NCBI GenBank assembly: GCA_027039465.1
Contig: JALWEA010000611.1
Coordinates: 1-6,604, forward strand
Length of the DNA stretch: 6,604 nt
Direction of reading: 5' to 3'
From: Calditrichia bacterium
GTDB taxonomy: Bacteria > Calditrichota > Calditrichia > Calditrichales > Calditrichaceae
Both the position numbers and the translations under genes were made by a program. Under the pieces are notes generated by a model that did no database searches, had not been told where the DNA came from, and saw nothing but the letters and a program-made list of their open reading frames with translations. This document shows, in pieces, positions 5,531 to 6,604 of the stretch (within the stretch, counting starts at the first letter, position 1; every line of letters starts with the position of its first letter).

Positions 5531-6389
5531 TTTCGCCCCCTTCCATGTCATGCAGTGCGGCTTTTAAATCTTTTAAGTCGTGGTCGCCGAATTGTTCCTC
5601 AAAAAAATCGAAACGAATAAGATCTTTTCCGTGATTACTCAATTTGAAAACAATGCGATTCTCTTGCATATTAATCCTTAACGGAAAACGTTCCTGCCAA
5701 ACCGGCCATACATGCAACGTCTCCGCAAAAGTAAGTTGCTTTTTATCCGGCGCCGATTCATGTACCAAAAATATTAGAAATCCTTGCGACGTTAATATTA
5801 AATCGGTTTGATGCGCCAAAACTTTGGTCTTGCGCCGCCTTTTTCTAAAGACCGCAGGCAGCGAGCGTTGCCACCGAATTGATTCGTTGTTCAAAAGGAG
5901 AAAATGCTTTTCCGGGTTGAATTCAAACGCAGCCGTTTTGTCGGTTAACGGGTTGCCATGATAAAAATAGCGCCACAGACTCAAAAGTTGTCGGAAATCC
6001 GGGAATACGTGCGCATTAAACAACAAGTCGGTTTGATTTGCATTCTTACCATCCCAAAAATTGATGCGCAACCAGCCCAACAACAAAGCCTGGCCGATTT
6101 CAACGGCGATCACGTTTCGGTGGTCGATTTGGAATATTTGCGCGGAATGCTGTTTGTGTTTATTCAAGCTAATGAACCAATGGCGTTCCGTCAAAGAAAC
6201 GGCGGAAGAGGCCCGAGGATTTTGATGTCCCCAAATGCCGTTTCCGCCTTCCCAAACCGGACAGTAAAGAGTCAGCAGGGGCGTCTCATTTCCAAGTCGG
6301 TCGCAAATCAACGATCGGTGCGGCTCGTATAAATCATTCGGATGCGCAACCTTGAAAGGGTGCGGTTCGTGACCATTGGAGACGTACAT
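5502..6389 (-). CDS. Uncharacterised 295-residue protein, possible tandem PH-like folds
   Basis: Read from ATG 6389, 15 bp after the enolase stop, to a stop at 5504-5502. No signal peptide or membrane segment, so it is probably cytoplasmic. The N-terminal part is rich in aromatic residues and His (NDLYEPHRSLICDRLGN, CPVWEGGNGIWGH). Residues about 62-145 show a strand-rich stretch followed by a helix: SLTERHWFISL, IFQIDHRNVIAVEIG, LLGWLRINFWDG, then FRQLLSLWRYF. A similar plan recurs at about 190-285: DLILTSQGFLIFLV, LRINMQENRIVFKLS, IRFDFFEEQF, then a final helix. This layout suggests two bacterial PH-like (bPH) domains, though no signature motif proves it. An RKRRRK cluster near 182-187 lies between them. 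I do not recognise a named family. Co-transcription with enolase and the DUF6062-like gene is likely from the tight spacing. Confidence 0.82.
   Translation of the reverse strand: MYVSNGHEPHPFKVAHPNDLYEPHRSLICDRLGNETPLLTLYCPVWEGGNGIWGHQNPRASSAVSLTERHWFISLNKHKQHSAQIFQIDHRNVIAVEIGQALLLGWLRINFWDGKNANQTDLLFNAHVFPDFRQLLSLWRYFYHGNPLTDKTAAFEFNPEKHFLLLNNESIRWQRSLPAVFRKRRRKTKVLAHQTDLILTSQGFLIFLVHESAPDKKQLTFAETLHVWPVWQERFPLRINMQENRIVFKLSNHGKDLIRFDFFEEQFGDHDLKDLKAALHDMEGGENVGFYSKSD
5536..5542 (-). promoter_or_regulatory. Ribosome binding site deciding the DUF6062-like start
   Basis: On the minus strand AAGGGGG stands 5 nt before ATG 5530. The alternative ATG at 5551 has no comparable site. The ribosome site lies inside the coding sequence of the upstream gene. 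Confidence 0.7.
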
Positions 6390-6404
6390 GCCCGCATTTC
6401 GCTC

Positions 6405-6604
6405 TTATTGATTCTTGAACGCCTTTTTACCGGCAAATTCAGCTTGCGCTCCCAGTTCGTCTTCAATCCACAAAAATCGATTGTATTTGGCGATGCGTTC
6501 GCTGCGGCAGCCCGAACCGGTTTTAATATGTCCCGCGCCGGTGGCTACGGCCAAATCGGCAATAATCGTATCTTCGGTTTCACCGGAACGGTGCGAAATG
6601 AAAT
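6405..6604 (-). CDS. eno: Enolase, C-terminal 66 residues (5' end outside window)
   Basis: Enolase (2-phospho-D-glycerate hydro-lyase, EC 4.2.1.11) interconverts 2-phosphoglycerate and phosphoenolpyruvate in glycolysis and gluconeogenesis. Only the C-terminal end of the TIM-barrel domain is in view. It shows ISHRSGETED, whose His-Arg-Ser contacts substrate, then DLAVATGAGHIKTGS, whose Lys is the second active-site lysine, and CRSERIAKYNRFLWIEDELG, all diagnostic of the family. The residue before IKTG is His where most bacterial enolases have Gln. The tail after ELG is a short 15 residues, a usual length. TAA stop at 6407-6405. It is the most upstream gene seen of the minus-strand cluster; its promoter lies outside the window. 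Confidence 0.97.
   Translation of the reverse strand, partial: FISHRSGETEDTIIADLAVATGAGHIKTGSGCRSERIAKYNRFLWIEDELGAQAEFAGKKAFKNQ

Noticed and set aside
5531..5551. Longer start of the DUF6062-like gene at ATG 5551
   Set aside because: No ribosome site precedes it, whereas AAGGGGG stands 5 nt before ATG 5530.
5958..6332. Plus-strand 124-codon ORF opposite the 295-residue gene
   Set aside because: It is antisense to a gene with correct operon spacing, and has no ribosome site or domain.

Overview
The window carries two converging gene groups, a divergent methyltransferase at its left edge, and a repeat-packed junction between the converging groups. The organism looks like a Gram-negative member of the Fibrobacterota-Chlorobiota-Bacteroidota (FCB) side of the tree, perhaps Calditrichota- or Ignavibacteria-like. 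The reasons are an outer-membrane barrel with a C-terminal Phe, a secreted protein with aspartate-rich DxDGDGxxD loops of a kind common in that group, a Bacteroidota-style -33/-7 promoter candidate, and modest GC content judged by eye. No rRNA or other taxonomic marker settles this, so it is inference.

Layout. At 1-481 (minus) lies most of a class I SAM-dependent methyltransferase, cut by the window edge. The spacer 482-907 holds divergent control sequence and one doubtful small ORF (558-848). At 908-3925 (plus) is a compact three-gene operon: a signal-peptide-bearing outer-membrane beta-barrel protein, an NtrC-type sigma-54 activator (receiver, AAA+, Fis HTH), and a small secreted protein with three calcium-loop-like repeats and a basic Gly/Lys-rich tail. 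Gaps are only 25 and 8 bp. At 4392-6604 (minus) is a second operon headed by the 3' end of enolase. It is followed by a 295-residue unrecognised protein with possible PH-like folds, a DUF6062-like protein with two Cys2-Cys/His metal-site-like modules, and a 152-residue helical protein of unknown function. Gaps there are 15 bp, a 29-bp overlap, and 11 bp.

The convergent junction 3926-4391 has no credible gene. It contains a nested palindrome of about 97 bp resembling REP-type elements, short direct repeats, an 8-mer array, and a telomere-like heptamer array (CCCTTAA/CTCTTAA). Diverged heptamers of inverted orientation (GGGAACT-like) lie at both ends of the region. This is the most structured non-coding DNA in the window.

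How the genes may work together: the plus operon looks like an envelope module in which a response regulator without a cognate kinase in view is co-transcribed with two exported proteins. In the minus operon three poorly characterised cytoplasmic proteins travel with enolase; nothing in the sequence ties them to glycolysis beyond shared transcription.
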